DNA from: JAGVSZ01 sp035456405
GTDB taxonomy: Bacteria; Pseudomonadota; Gammaproteobacteria; Burkholderiales; SG8-39
Reading direction: 5' to 3'
DNA length: 64,000 bases
Assembly: GCA_035456405.1 (NCBI GenBank)
Contig: DATIDG010000075.1
Coordinates: forward strand, 62,001 to 126,000
Below, piece after piece: positions 43,972 to 53,252 of this stretch. Both the position numbers and the translations under genes were made by a program. The stretch's first letter is position 1. Each line of letters starts with the position of its first letter. The notes under the pieces were generated by a model, which did no database searches, was not told where the DNA came from, and saw only the letters and a list, made by a program, of their open reading frames with translations.

Positions 43972-44064
43972 TTCGGCTCCGGGGTGAAGAGGGTCACGGC
44001 GCAGTAAACGCAGCGCAGCGCGAAGAGGGGTTAGACGCGCGTCGAGGCGGTATGCTTGACCACT

Positions 44065-44190
44065 GTGACTCTACTCAACTGGATCCGCCGCTGCTGGTCG
44101 TGCCTCGGGCCGCTCGGCCCGCGCGACCGGCGCTGCCTGCGCTGCGGCGCCGCCCAGCCGCGCGGCGCCGGGACGCCGGATCACTACTGA
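44065..44190 (+). CDS. Putative 41-residue zinc-ribbon microprotein
   Basis: GTG-started frame of 41 codons. It contains C10-W-S-C13 and C24-L-R-C27 with ten residues between the pairs, the exact CxxC-x10-CxxC spacing of small zinc ribbons, followed by a short Arg/Pro tail. It lies in the gap between the SIMPL gene and the convergent NAD-glutamate dehydrogenase gene. No strong ribosome site is seen; an in-frame TTG 9 bases upstream is an alternative start. Confidence 0.42.
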   Translation: MTLLNWIRRCWSCLGPLGPRDRRCLRCGAAQPRGAGTPDHY

Positions 44191-44194
44191 GTCC

Positions 44195-47100
44195 TCAGGC
44201 GAGATTCCTCAGCTCCCGCAGTCCCACCGACAGCATTGCGAGATCAGGCGACTGCACGGCGTGCAGCTCGCCGAGGATGCGCGACGCGCGCTCCATGGTC
44301 CCGCGGTGGCGCGCCTCCCAGGCGGCGACCGGGTCCGCGCCGCCGTCCCCCGCGGCGGCGAGCGCGTTCGTCGCGAGCGCGCGCTGCAACCCGGCGAGAT
44401 CGTCGCGCATCGCGCTCTTCGCGAGTGCCTGCCAGTGGCCATCGCCCGGCAGAGCGCCGATGCGGTCGCGCAGCCACGCGAGGCCGAGCTTCGACGTGAC
44501 GCCGAAGTAGGCCCCGGCGACGGCCTCCGCCGCGCGCCCGGTGTTCGCCGACACCTCGGCGATGTCGAGCGCAGCGAACAGGGTGTCCAGCGCGGCGACG
44601 CGGTGCGCCACCTCGCGCGGCACGCCCGAGCGCTCCCAGCCGGCCGCAACCGCATCGATGTGCGCGGCCGCCTGGGCGTCGACGAGCGCGCCGAGGCGAC
44701 CGTAGATCGCCTCGATGCCGGGACGGAAGTGGTCGATCGTCGGCTCCATCGGGGCCGTCAGCCGGGTCGAGCGCAGGAACCAGTTGGTCGCGCGCACGAT
44801 CAGGCGACCCGCCTCGATCACCATCTCGGCCTGTGTAGCGTCGGGCACCTTGCTGTCGAGCGCCTCGATCGACTGCCACACCGGCACCAGGCCGAACACC
44901 TCGCGAGTGAGCAGGTAGGCGCGGACGATCTCGGCCACGCTCGCGCCGCTCGACTCGACGAACCGGTGCACGAAGGTCGAGCCGACACGGTTCACCATGC
45001 TGTTGACGACGTGCGTCGCGATGATCTCGCGCCGGAGCGGATGGCGCGGCATCACGCCCGCGTAGACCTCCCGCATGGTCAGGGGGAAATAGCGCCCGAG
45101 CGCGCCGGCGATCCACTCGTCCTCGGGGAGATCGGAGGCGAGGAGCTCGTCAAAGAGCCACATCTTGGAGTACGCGAGCAGCACCGCACGCTCGGGGGCC
45201 GCGAGCCCGGTCTTCGCCGCCCGCCGCTCGGCGATCTCCTCGTCGGAGGGCAGGAACTCGAGCGCGCGGTTGAGGCGGCCCGCCTTCTCCAGGAACTGGA
45301 TGAAGCGGCTCTGCGCGTCGAGGAGCTGGGCCTGCAGCCGGCCGCTGACCGAGATCGACTGCGTCTGGAAGTAGTTGTCGCGCAGCACGAGCGCCGCGAC
45401 CTGGTCGGTCATCTGCGCGAGCAGCGTGTTCCGCTGCTTTTCGGTCAGTTCGCCGTCGGCGATCACCAGGCCGAGCAGGATCTTGATGTTCACCTCGTGG
45501 TCGGAGGTGTCCACGCCGGCGGAGTTGTCGATCGCGTCGGTGTAGATCCGCCCGCCCTTGAGCGCGAACTCGATGCGCCCGCGCTGCGTGAAGCCGAGGT
45601 TGCCGCCCTCGGCGACGACCTTGCAGCGCAGCTCCGCGCCGTTCACGCGCAACGCGTCGTTCGTTCGGTCGCCGACCTCGGCGTGCGTCTCGCCGGTCGC
45701 TTTCACGTACGTGCCGATGCCGCCGTTGTAGACGAGGTCGACCGGCGCCTTCAGGATGGCGCTGATCAGCTCGGTCGGCGTCAGGCTTTCGGCGTCGATG
45801 GCGAGTGCCTTGCGTGCCTGCTGCGAGAGCGGGATCGCCTTCGCGCTCCGCGGCCAGGTGCCGCCGCCCTCCGAGACGAGCATCGCGTTGTAGTCGGCCC
45901 AGGAGGAGCGCGGCAGCTCGAACAGGCGCTTCCTTTCGGCGAAGCTCGCGCCCGGGTTCGGATCGGGGTCGATGAAGACGTGGCGGTGATCGAACGCGGC
46001 GACCAGTTTGATGTGCTTCGACAGCAGCATGCCGTTGCCGAGCACGTCCCCCGACATGTCGCCGATGCCGACCACGGTGAAGGACGTCGTCTGCGTGTCG
46101 ACGCCGAGCTCGCGAAAGTGGCGCTTCACTGACTCCCAGGCGCCGCGCGCGGTGATGCCCATCGTCTTGTGGTCGTATCCCGCGGACCCGCCGGACGCGA
46201 ACGCGTCGCCGAGCCAGAAGCCGTACTCCGCCGAGATTCCGTTCGCGTAGTCGGAGAAGGTGGCGGTGCCCTTGTCCGCCGCGACGACGAGGTACGGATC
46301 GTCCGCGTCGTGCCGGCGCACCTGCGTCGGCGGCACGACGTTGCCGCCGACGAGGTTGTCGGTGAGGTCGAGCAGCCCGCGCAGGTAGTCCTTGTAGCAG
46401 GCGACGCCTTCCTTCATGAACGCCTCGCGGTCGGCCGCCGGCGGCGCCTTCTTGAGGACGAAGCCGCCCTTCGAGCCCACCGGCACGATCACCGCGTTCT
46501 TCACCATCTGCGCCTTCACCAGGCCGAGGACCTCGGTGCGGAAATCCTCGGGCCGGTCGGACCAGCGCAGGCCCCCGCGCGCGACCTTCCCGCCGCGCAG
46601 GTGCACGCCCTCGAAGCGCGGCGAGTACACGAAGATCTCGAACATCGGCTTCGGCTCGGGCAGGGCCGGCACCTTCGCCGGGTCGAGCTTGAACGAGAGG
46701 AACGGCTGGCGCCGCCCGTCGGCGTCGCGGCGCCAGAAGTTCGTGCGCGTGGTCGCGAGGATCAGCGCCAGGTACTGGCGCAGCACGCGATCCTCGTTGA
46801 GGTTCTCGACCGCGTCGAGCGCGCCTTCGATCGACTTCGCTTGCGCCGCAACTCCAGCATCGGCCGTGGCCGCGTCTCCACCTGCCCCGCCGCCGATCGG
46901 GTCGAAGCGCAGCCGGAAGAGCGCGACGAGCTGGCGCGCGATGTCGGGGTGCGCGCCGAGCGACTGCTCGATGAACGCCTGCGAGAGCGGGAAGCCGATC
47001 TGCCGCAGGTACTTTGCGTACGCGCGCAACACCGCTATCTCGTCGGCGGCGAGCCGCGCGGCGAGCACCAGCCGGTTGAAGTCGTCGCTCTCGATCTCAC

Positions 47101-49069
47101 CTGCGAAGACGCGCCCGAACGCGTCCTCGAAGAGCGCACCGACGGCATCGATCTCGATGTCGCCGTCCTGCGTCGTCGCGAGCCCGAAGTCGTGCAGCCA
47201 GACCGGGCCCGCGCCCTCCGGATTGAGTCGGTAGGACCGTTCCTCGAGTACGCGCAGCCCCATGCGCTCCAGCATCGGCAGGCTCTCGGAGAGCGGCACC
47301 GGCTTACCCACGTGGAAGAGCTTGAAGCGGAGCGTCCCCGGCGCGGCCTCGAGCGGGCGGTACAGGTTCATACCCAGGCTGCCGCCAGCCGCCACGCGCT
47401 CGGCCATCTCCATGTCGGGCACAGCGTTGCGCGCCGGGACGTCCTCGCGGTAGGCGGCCGGGAACGCACCGCCGAAACGGCGCGCGAGCTCGGTGCCGCG
47501 CGCCTCGCCGAGCCGCTCCAGCGCCGCCGCGGCCAGATCGTCCTCCCAGCGGCGCGCCGCCTGCGCGAGGCGCCTCTCGAGCTCGGGCACGTTCACCGGC
47601 GCGATCTGTCCGGGCGTCGTGCGCACGACCATGTGGATGCGTGCGAGCATCGAGTGCGACAGGAACACGTCGAACTCGGTGCTGCTGCCCCCGAACGCCT
47701 CGGCCAGGATTGCCTGCCACTTGCGGCGGAGATCGGTGGTGTAGTTCTCGCGCGGCGCGTAGATCAGGCACGAGACGAAGCGCTCGAACGGATCGGTGCG
47801 CAGGAACAGGCGGAATCGCTGGCGCTCGCCCAGGTGCAGGATGCCGGTCGCCGCGGCGTAGAGATCCTCCTCGCCGATCTGGAAGAGCTCGTCGCGCGGA
47901 TAGGTGTCGAGGATGTTCTCGAGCCGCTTCGCCGCGTGCCCGCCGGGCGGGTAGCCCGCCCGCGCCTGGACGCCGGCGACCTTGCGCCTGAGCAGCGGGA
48001 TCTCCGCCGGCCGCACCTGGTATGCGATGTGCGTGTACAGCCCGAGGAAGCGGTGCTCGCCGCTCACCTCGCCGCGGTCGTCGTAGCGCTTGAGCCCGAT
48101 GTAGTCGAGGTAGCCCGGGCGGTGCACCGTCGAGCGCGAATTCGCCTTGGTGACGATCAGCAGGTCCTTCTCGCGCGCGTAGGCGCGCGCGCGCGGCGGC
48201 AGTTGCGAGAAGCTCGTCGACAGGCTCTCGCCCGGCTTGATGCGCAGGATGCCGAGGCCCGACCCGGGCACGACGGCGAGCGCGTCGTCGCCGTCCTTCA
48301 TCACCAGGTCGTGGCAGCGGTAGCCGAGGAAGGTGAAGTGGTTGTCGGCGAGCCACTCGAGGAGCGCGCGCGTCTCCGCAACTTCCGCCTGGCCGACGGG
48401 CGGCGGGCGGCGCTCCATGTCGGCGAGGATCTCGCGCACCTTCCCGGTCATCTTCTTCCAGTCCTCGACCGCGGCGCGGACGTCGCCCAGCACGCGCGCG
48501 ATGTCGACGGCGAGCGCCTCGAGCCGCGCCGCCTCGCTGATCCGGTCCACCTCGACGTGGATGAACGACTCGCTCAGGCCCGCCGGCGAGTCGTCCGGGA
48601 GGATCCCAATGAGCGTCTGCTCGGGGCCGGCGACCTGCGGCTGCCCCGGGCCCGTGCCAGCCGGGCCGCCCCGATTGACCCGCAGGATCGGGTGCACGGT
48701 GAGGTGCAGCGTGAGCCCGTGCCGGTTCACCTCCATCGTCACCGAGTCGACCAGGAACGGCATGTCATCGTTGACGATCTCGATCACGGTGTGCGTGGAC
48801 TGCCAGCCGTGCTCGGCCACGCTCGGGTTGAAGACGCGCACCTTCGGCACGCCCGGCTCGCGCCGGCGCCCGAAGTTCCAATGGGAGAGCGCGGCGCCGT
48901 AGAGGTCGGCGCTCTCGTGCTCGGCGAGATCCCCGGGGTCGACCTGGCGGTAGTACGCCCGGACGAAGGCCTCGACCGGGCCGCGCGCGTCCGGCGCCAC
49001 CTTCTCGCGGACGAGGGCGAGCACCTGGTCGAGCCGCTCGGAGCTGCCGGGTCCGGTGCGTGCCTGCAT
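44195..49069 (-). CDS. gdhB: NAD-specific glutamate dehydrogenase, large 180-kDa type
   Basis: 1624 residues, the normal size of this class. A regulatory N-terminal half (ACT-like domains) is followed by the catalytic domain with VPVGSKGGFVLKKAP (glutamate-binding Lys) near residue 860, GIGDMSGDVLGNGML (NAD fold) near 990 and a C-terminal regulatory region. It deaminates glutamate to 2-oxoglutarate with NAD+, feeding the TCA cycle. Stop codon 44195 is 4 bases beyond the convergent microprotein. No partners in the immediate unit; acidic-amino-acid uptake genes lie 18 kb upstream. Confidence 0.97.
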   Translation of the reverse strand: MQARTGPGSSERLDQVLALVREKVAPDARGPVEAFVRAYYRQVDPGDLAEHESADLYGAALSHWNFGRRREPGVPKVRVFNPSVAEHGWQSTHTVIEIVNDDMPFLVDSVTMEVNRHGLTLHLTVHPILRVNRGGPAGTGPGQPQVAGPEQTLIGILPDDSPAGLSESFIHVEVDRISEAARLEALAVDIARVLGDVRAAVEDWKKMTGKVREILADMERRPPPVGQAEVAETRALLEWLADNHFTFLGYRCHDLVMKDGDDALAVVPGSGLGILRIKPGESLSTSFSQLPPRARAYAREKDLLIVTKANSRSTVHRPGYLDYIGLKRYDDRGEVSGEHRFLGLYTHIAYQVRPAEIPLLRRKVAGVQARAGYPPGGHAAKRLENILDTYPRDELFQIGEEDLYAAATGILHLGERQRFRLFLRTDPFERFVSCLIYAPRENYTTDLRRKWQAILAEAFGGSSTEFDVFLSHSMLARIHMVVRTTPGQIAPVNVPELERRLAQAARRWEDDLAAAALERLGEARGTELARRFGGAFPAAYREDVPARNAVPDMEMAERVAAGGSLGMNLYRPLEAAPGTLRFKLFHVGKPVPLSESLPMLERMGLRVLEERSYRLNPEGAGPVWLHDFGLATTQDGDIEIDAVGALFEDAFGRVFAGEIESDDFNRLVLAARLAADEIAVLRAYAKYLRQIGFPLSQAFIEQSLGAHPDIARQLVALFRLRFDPIGGGAGGDAATADAGVAAQAKSIEGALDAVENLNEDRVLRQYLALILATTRTNFWRRDADGRRQPFLSFKLDPAKVPALPEPKPMFEIFVYSPRFEGVHLRGGKVARGGLRWSDRPEDFRTEVLGLVKAQMVKNAVIVPVGSKGGFVLKKAPPAADREAFMKEGVACYKDYLRGLLDLTDNLVGGNVVPPTQVRRHDADDPYLVVAADKGTATFSDYANGISAEYGFWLGDAFASGGSAGYDHKTMGITARGAWESVKRHFRELGVDTQTTSFTVVGIGDMSGDVLGNGMLLSKHIKLVAAFDHRHVFIDPDPNPGASFAERKRLFELPRSSWADYNAMLVSEGGGTWPRSAKAIPLSQQARKALAIDAESLTPTELISAILKAPVDLVYNGGIGTYVKATGETHAEVGDRTNDALRVNGAELRCKVVAEGGNLGFTQRGRIEFALKGGRIYTDAIDNSAGVDTSDHEVNIKILLGLVIADGELTEKQRNTLLAQMTDQVAALVLRDNYFQTQSISVSGRLQAQLLDAQSRFIQFLEKAGRLNRALEFLPSDEEIAERRAAKTGLAAPERAVLLAYSKMWLFDELLASDLPEDEWIAGALGRYFPLTMREVYAGVMPRHPLRREIIATHVVNSMVNRVGSTFVHRFVESSGASVAEIVRAYLLTREVFGLVPVWQSIEALDSKVPDATQAEMVIEAGRLIVRATNWFLRSTRLTAPMEPTIDHFRPGIEAIYGRLGALVDAQAAAHIDAVAAGWERSGVPREVAHRVAALDTLFAALDIAEVSANTGRAAEAVAGAYFGVTSKLGLAWLRDRIGALPGDGHWQALAKSAMRDDLAGLQRALATNALAAAGDGGADPVAAWEARHRGTMERASRILGELHAVQSPDLAMLSVGLRELRNLA

Positions 49070-49232
49070 GGTCTCCTCCGCGAGCGTGTTGTCGGTGCGC
49101 GGCCGGGAGAGACGGCAGGCGGCCCCGCGTGCTGCGCGGCTAGTCTAGCAGCGCGGCATCACCGGGGCCGCGGTTCCGGCCGGGCGGAAGTCTCGCGCCG
49201 ACGGACCGGAAGCGGCGCGCCGGGCGGAGCGC

Positions 49233-49799
49233 TCATGCCCGATGCCGGCTCTCGCCGGTGGCGATGCCACCGGCGACGAGGTGTGCGGTGCGCAATGGCT
49301 CCGGGAGCTTCGCGGAAACCGCCAGGCGACGCAGGACGCGCGCTGCGTCATCGAGGCGGATCCCGGCGCGCTGCACGTACAGACCTGCCACGGGCTCCAT
49401 GGGGCCGGCGCGCTCGATCAGCCGCCACTTCCGCGCCCCCCCGGGCACGTGCTCCAGAAGTGCGGCGCGGATCCTTGCGAGGTTCGGCCGCTTGCGCCCG
49501 ACGACGAGCACCGGGATGGCGAGCGACTCGTGCAGCGCGCCCACGTCGATGACGTTGAATCCCGCGAAAGCGATGCCCTGGAGGAGCACGAGCTGCAGAT
49601 GCGCGCCGAAACGGGACCGGCGCACCAGGTCTGCGATGACGCGCGTGGCATTCGCGCCGTCGCGGCGCACCTTTCCCGCGAGCACGCCCTCCAGCCTCGC
49701 CCCGGCGTAGACCGCCCCGACGACGAGCACGTTGCCGCGATGCGCGCGCGCGAACGGCGCATCGTCGAAGCCGACCACGTGGGAGATCCGGGCCGTCAC
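49233..49799 (-). CDS. DUF99 family protein (endonuclease V homologue)
   Basis: 188 residues from GTG 49799. Conserved DUF99 sequence: VVGFDDAPFARAHRGNVLVV, AYAGARLEGVL-like opening, LVLLQGIAFAGFNVIDVGAL and a final EPLRTAHLVAGGIATGES. The family is best known in archaea and is classed as related to endonuclease V (RNase H-like fold); bacterial members are few. It begins 23 bases after the stop of an alkaline-phosphatase-fold gene on the same strand, suggesting co-expression. Confidence 0.88.
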   Translation of the reverse strand: MTARISHVVGFDDAPFARAHRGNVLVVGAVYAGARLEGVLAGKVRRDGANATRVIADLVRRSRFGAHLQLVLLQGIAFAGFNVIDVGALHESLAIPVLVVGRKRPNLARIRAALLEHVPGGARKWRLIERAGPMEPVAGLYVQRAGIRLDDAARVLRRLAVSAKLPEPLRTAHLVAGGIATGESRHRA

Positions 49800-49822
49800 G
49801 CCCGGATTACAGCATGAGGGTG

Positions 49823-50980
49823 CTAGTGTCGCGCGACGACGAGCGGGACCAGCATCTCGTCCTCGCTTGTGCCACCGTGCACGCCGATCTGCGGGTGGCG
49901 GCGCTCGCCGGGCAGCACGTCGCGGATCGCGTAGCTGTCCTTCATGACCAGGATGTAGTCGCCGATGCGCTCGGCGAGGCGGGGATGCGGCGCGCCCGGT
50001 CCGAACCAGCCCTCGGCGAGGAGGTCCGCACTCGCGCGCATGGAAGCGCAGTGGCGGAGCCGCGACTCGACGTAGCGCTCGAAGGCCGCGCCCTCGCCCG
50101 GCCGCACGTAGCAATACGCGACGCGCGGCTCGCCGCAGAGTGGCAGCGCGAGCGTCGCGGCGAGCTCGGGATGGTCGTCGAGCTCGATCACCGTGTCCGG
50201 GCGCGTGTCCACGAACCCGTGATCCGCCGTCGCCAGCACCAGCGTGTCGGTGCCGGCGATCTCGTCCAGGAACCGCCCGAACGCGGCGTCGACGCGCGCG
50301 AGCTCCGCTCCGACCTCGTCCGACGCGACTCCGTGCGCGTGCGCGAGCGAGTCGATCTCCGAGTAGTAGGCGTAGACGTACTTGCGCTCGTCGTCCGTGC
50401 GCACGACGTCGCGCACCGCGGCGAACATCTCGTCTAGCCGCCCGTACCCGATGCGCCGCGCGGTTCCCGACACGGCGCGATTGAAGTCGGACTCGACGAT
50501 CGCCGCGGGCGACACCACGAATGTCGCGGCCTTGAGATCGTCGAAGACGGGACCGTGTCCGAGCAGCTTCTCGGGCGTCACCCCGCCGCTGGCAACGAGT
50601 GACGGCCCGCCGTGGCGCGGCCGGAACGGCAGCACCGCGAGCACGGCGCCGATCTCCCGGAAGTACATGTGCCAGCCGGTGAGCCCGTGCGCCTGCGGCG
50701 CGAGGCCGGTCATGAACGTTGTGATCGCGGCGGCGGTGGTCGAGGGGAACGTCGACGTGAGGCGCGCGCGCAAGCTTGCGTGCAGCGCGCCGCGCGGGAT
50801 GGCGCGGCCGAGATGGCGGTAGCCGAGCCCGTCGACGACGAGCATCACCACGTTGCGCGCGGCCGCGATCTCGGCTGGCGCCAGGTCGCGCGCGGGTGCA
50901 TATTCGCTCCGTCCGCCGAATGCCGTCACGATGGACGACATCAGATTGACGATGCTGCCGCCTTGGTAGTCCGGCCTCAC
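49823..50980 (-). CDS. Alkaline-phosphatase superfamily phosphodiesterase/pyrophosphatase
   Basis: 385 residues, GTG start. Metal and nucleophile motifs of the superfamily: VMLVVDGLGYRHL near residue 47, nucleophilic Thr/Ser in TSTFPSTTAAAITTFMTG near 80, AYYSEIDSLAHAHG near 215, TADHGF and a late HGG. It resembles nucleotide pyrophosphatase/phosphodiesterases. No signal peptide is obvious, which suggests cytoplasmic action. The first 13 residues before NLMSSIV may be extra. Confidence 0.88.
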   Translation of the reverse strand: MRPDYQGGSIVNLMSSIVTAFGGRSEYAPARDLAPAEIAAARNVVMLVVDGLGYRHLGRAIPRGALHASLRARLTSTFPSTTAAAITTFMTGLAPQAHGLTGWHMYFREIGAVLAVLPFRPRHGGPSLVASGGVTPEKLLGHGPVFDDLKAATFVVSPAAIVESDFNRAVSGTARRIGYGRLDEMFAAVRDVVRTDDERKYVYAYYSEIDSLAHAHGVASDEVGAELARVDAAFGRFLDEIAGTDTLVLATADHGFVDTRPDTVIELDDHPELAATLALPLCGEPRVAYCYVRPGEGAAFERYVESRLRHCASMRASADLLAEGWFGPGAPHPRLAERIGDYILVMKDSYAIRDVLPGERRHPQIGVHGGTSEDEMLVPLVVARH

Positions 50981-51071
50981 TGTTCTTTCGACTTGTCGCG
51001 TCCGCGCAAAACTAGCACAGGCGCCTGACGCAGGCTACCCTTTGACAAAAGATCACGTTCACGCGCCGCGA

Positions 51072-51479
51072 ATGTCGGCCGGTGTCGTCGTCGTGCGACA
51101 GCAGGGCGGCGCGCGGTGCTATCTCCTGCTGCGCGCGTTCCGGTACTGGGACTTCCCGAAGGGCCTCATCGAGACGGGCGAGGCGCCGCGTGCTGCCGCC
51201 GTGCGCGAGGTTCTCGAAGAAACGGGGCTCGCGGCACTCGAATTCCGCTGGGGCGAGGCGTTCTACGAGACGGAGCCCTACTCGCACGGCAAGATCGCGC
51301 GCTACTACGTCGCGGAAAGCCCTGCCGGCGACGTGCATTTGCCGGTGAGCGCGGAGCTCGGCCGGCCGGAGCACGACGAGTACCGCTGGCTCGGCTACCG
51401 CGAAGCGCGCGCGCTGCTCGTGCCGCGCGTGCAGCGCGTGCTCGACTGGGCGGAGACGATCGTCGGTGCGTCGCGCTGA
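51072..51479 (+). CDS. Nudix hydrolase, Ap4A-hydrolase-like
   Basis: 135 residues from ATG 51072. It has a canonical Nudix box G-x5-E-x7-REVLEETG with GLIETGEAPRAAAVREVLEE, preceded by YWDFPKG, a feature of diadenosine-tetraphosphate-type hydrolases. A TTG start 30 bases upstream is possible. Probable role: cleaving dinucleoside polyphosphates or removing a terminal nucleotide-like group. Confidence 0.88.
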   Translation: MSAGVVVVRQQGGARCYLLLRAFRYWDFPKGLIETGEAPRAAAVREVLEETGLAALEFRWGEAFYETEPYSHGKIARYYVAESPAGDVHLPVSAELGRPEHDEYRWLGYREARALLVPRVQRVLDWAETIVGASR

Positions 51480-51684
51480 AGCGCCGCGCGGCGCCCGTCG
51501 GATCTCAGAACTTCAGGATCCCGCGCAGGATGCACGTACCCTCCTCGACCGGCGAGCCGGGCGCCGGTGCCTCGCCCGGCTGCGCCTGCGGACCGGGCGT
51601 CGGTACGATCGTGCCGAGTATAGTGACGCGCTCCCGGCGTCGATGTGACGGATGTCAGGCCGCGCGGCGCGCCCGCGAGCGCGC

Positions 51685-52026
51685 TCAGCGCTCCCAGTCG
51701 TCTTCCTTCTCGTCCCCGAAGTCCTCGTCCGCCTCGCCGACATCGCGCTCGACGGCCTCGTCGTAGTCCTCCTGCGCCAGATCGTCGGCTTCCTCGAGAA
51801 TCCCCGCGACTTCCTCGCGGAACTCGGCGTCCTGGAGATCGGTGTCCTTGCCGATCAGCTCGACGACGCGCTGGAACAGCTCGAGGTTGTTGACGGTCGT
51901 GAGGTAGTTGCCCTCCGTGCCGACGACGTAGAAGCTCTCCGGAAAGACGAGCTCGAGAAGCGACTCCTCGTCGGGACCGACGGTCTGGTCCTCCAGCACC
52001 ACGAGATCGTCCAGGTCGATGGCCAC
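51685..52026 (-). CDS. Acidic hypothetical protein
   Basis: 113 residues from GTG 52026 (VAIDLDDLVVLEDQ). Very acidic, with a C-terminal tail made mostly of Asp and Glu (DEDFGDEKEDDWER). No recognised domain. It is divergent from the cold-shock gene, sharing a 271-base gap. An acidic tail of this kind could bind basic proteins or DNA-binding factors, but this is speculation. Confidence 0.65.
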   Translation of the reverse strand: MAIDLDDLVVLEDQTVGPDEESLLELVFPESFYVVGTEGNYLTTVNNLELFQRVVELIGKDTDLQDAEFREEVAGILEEADDLAQEDYDEAVERDVGEADEDFGDEKEDDWER

Positions 52027-52297
52027 GGGGGGAGGCTCCTGAGTGGGCGGCGCATCGATTCTAGAGCCGATCACGGAAATTCGCGTGCGCCCCGCCGCCC
52101 AGCAGAAATCGCTTGACCGTCCCCGGGCGCCCGCGTATAAGGGCGGCCACAGGATTCTCAAGCAGCGAAAGCCGCTCTGGTCAGTCGTCCCCGCGCCGTT
52201 CAAGCTCGGTGCCTCTCGGTCTAACGTCTCTTCCCTTGAAGTTCTGCCGCGCGGGCCGGAATGCCCGCATCATCCATTTTTTCGAGGAAAGCAGGAC

Positions 52298-52501
52298 ATG
52301 AGTACAGGCATCGTCAAGTGGTTCAACGACTCGAAGGGTTTCGGCTTCATCAAGCCGGACGACGGCGGCGAGGACCTCTTCGCGCACTTCTCCCAGATCC
52401 AGGGCGCGGGCTTCAAGACGCTGAAGGAGAACCAGCGCGTCTCCTTCGAGGTCACGCAAGGCCCCAAGGGCAAGCAGGCGTCGGCCATCAAGCCGCTGTA
52501 A
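52298..52501 (+). CDS. Cold-shock domain protein
   Basis: 67 residues. RNA-binding motifs RNP1 (KGFGFI) and RNP2 (DLFAHF) are intact, and the start is MSTGIVKWFNDS. It acts as an RNA chaperone or transcription antiterminator. The 5' leader contains the GAGGAAAGCAGG ribosome site; a strong terminator follows at 52604. Burkholderiales usually carry several such genes. Confidence 0.97.
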   Translation: MSTGIVKWFNDSKGFGFIKPDDGGEDLFAHFSQIQGAGFKTLKENQRVSFEVTQGPKGKQASAIKPL

Positions 52502-52603
52502 GCCCGGGACGGAGGCGATGCCCGAGGCATCGCCGTCCCCGAAATCGGAGAGCAGGAGGGAGCGCCGCGGCGCGGCCTTGCCCCCGTGCAGAACCGAATT
52601 GGG

Positions 52604-52629
52604 AAGGCCCGCAGGAGCGGGCCTTTTTT
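52604..52629 (+). terminator. Intrinsic terminator after the cold-shock gene
   Basis: AAGGCCCGC (52604-52612) pairs with GCGGGCCTT (52617-52625) around AGGA, followed by six Ts. It is a textbook terminator about 100 bases after the cold-shock stop, leaving a 3' UTR that could be functional. Confidence 0.9.
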
Positions 52630-52702
52630 CACCTGGGGCCAATCGGCCCCTTCCTGAGGCTGTGGCCGGTTCTCCCGGCCACCTTACCGCGTCGCGACCC
52701 CC

Positions 52703-53128
52703 TCAATGGATCGCGAGCGTCTTCACCGCACTCGTCGCCTTCTTAGGCAGCGTCAGCTCGAGCGTGCCGTCGGTGAGCTTCGCCGTGGCCGCCGCCTCGT
52801 CGATGTCGTGCCCGAGCGAGAAGCTGCGCTGGAGCGACCCGCGATACCGTTCGCTGCGGATCACTTTCCCGTGCTCCTTCACTTCCTTCTCTTCGCGTGC
52901 CGCGGCGCTGATGGTCACGACGTTGCCGTCGATCTCGACGCTGATGTCGTCCTTCTTGACGCCTGGCAGGTCCGCCTTCACGGTGTAGGTCGTGTCGGTC
53001 TCGCTCACGTCAACCCGGATGTCCTTCGGCAACCCTTCGAGCTCCCAACGGACCGGCTTGAACATCTGCCGGAAGAAGTCCTCGAACGGCTCGGTGAACA
53101 ACGGCTCGTAACGGATGAGGTTCCTCAT
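52703..53128 (-). CDS. Hsp20/alpha-crystallin family small heat-shock protein
   Basis: 141 residues. Alpha-crystallin domain from about residue 35: IRVDVSETDTTYTVKADLPG, VEIDGNVVTISA, and the closing LTDGTLELTLPK. The N-terminal part is short and hydrophobic (RYEPLFTEPFEDFFRQMF). It forms oligomers that hold unfolded proteins. The ATG has a perfect AAGGAGGT ribosome site seven bases upstream (53134-53141), suggesting high translation. Confidence 0.95.
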   Translation of the reverse strand: MRNLIRYEPLFTEPFEDFFRQMFKPVRWELEGLPKDIRVDVSETDTTYTVKADLPGVKKDDISVEIDGNVVTISAAAREEKEVKEHGKVIRSERYRGSLQRSFSLGHDIDEAAATAKLTDGTLELTLPKKATSAVKTLAIH

Positions 53129-53252
53129 TGCATACCTCCTTTCACCCTACCGTTCCGGAGCCTTTCGCTCCACTTCTACGATAAACCGCTTGCTGCTGTG
53201 CGGTGTTGAGATTCGTCAACCCGCCTGCGCATCGCGATGAAGTGAGCAGCCG

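Noticed and set aside
46169..49552. A plus-strand open frame of 1127 codons
   Set aside because: It is antisense to the NAD-glutamate dehydrogenase gene; the Arg/Glu/Val-rich translation is the mirror of GC-rich coding sequence and shows no domain.
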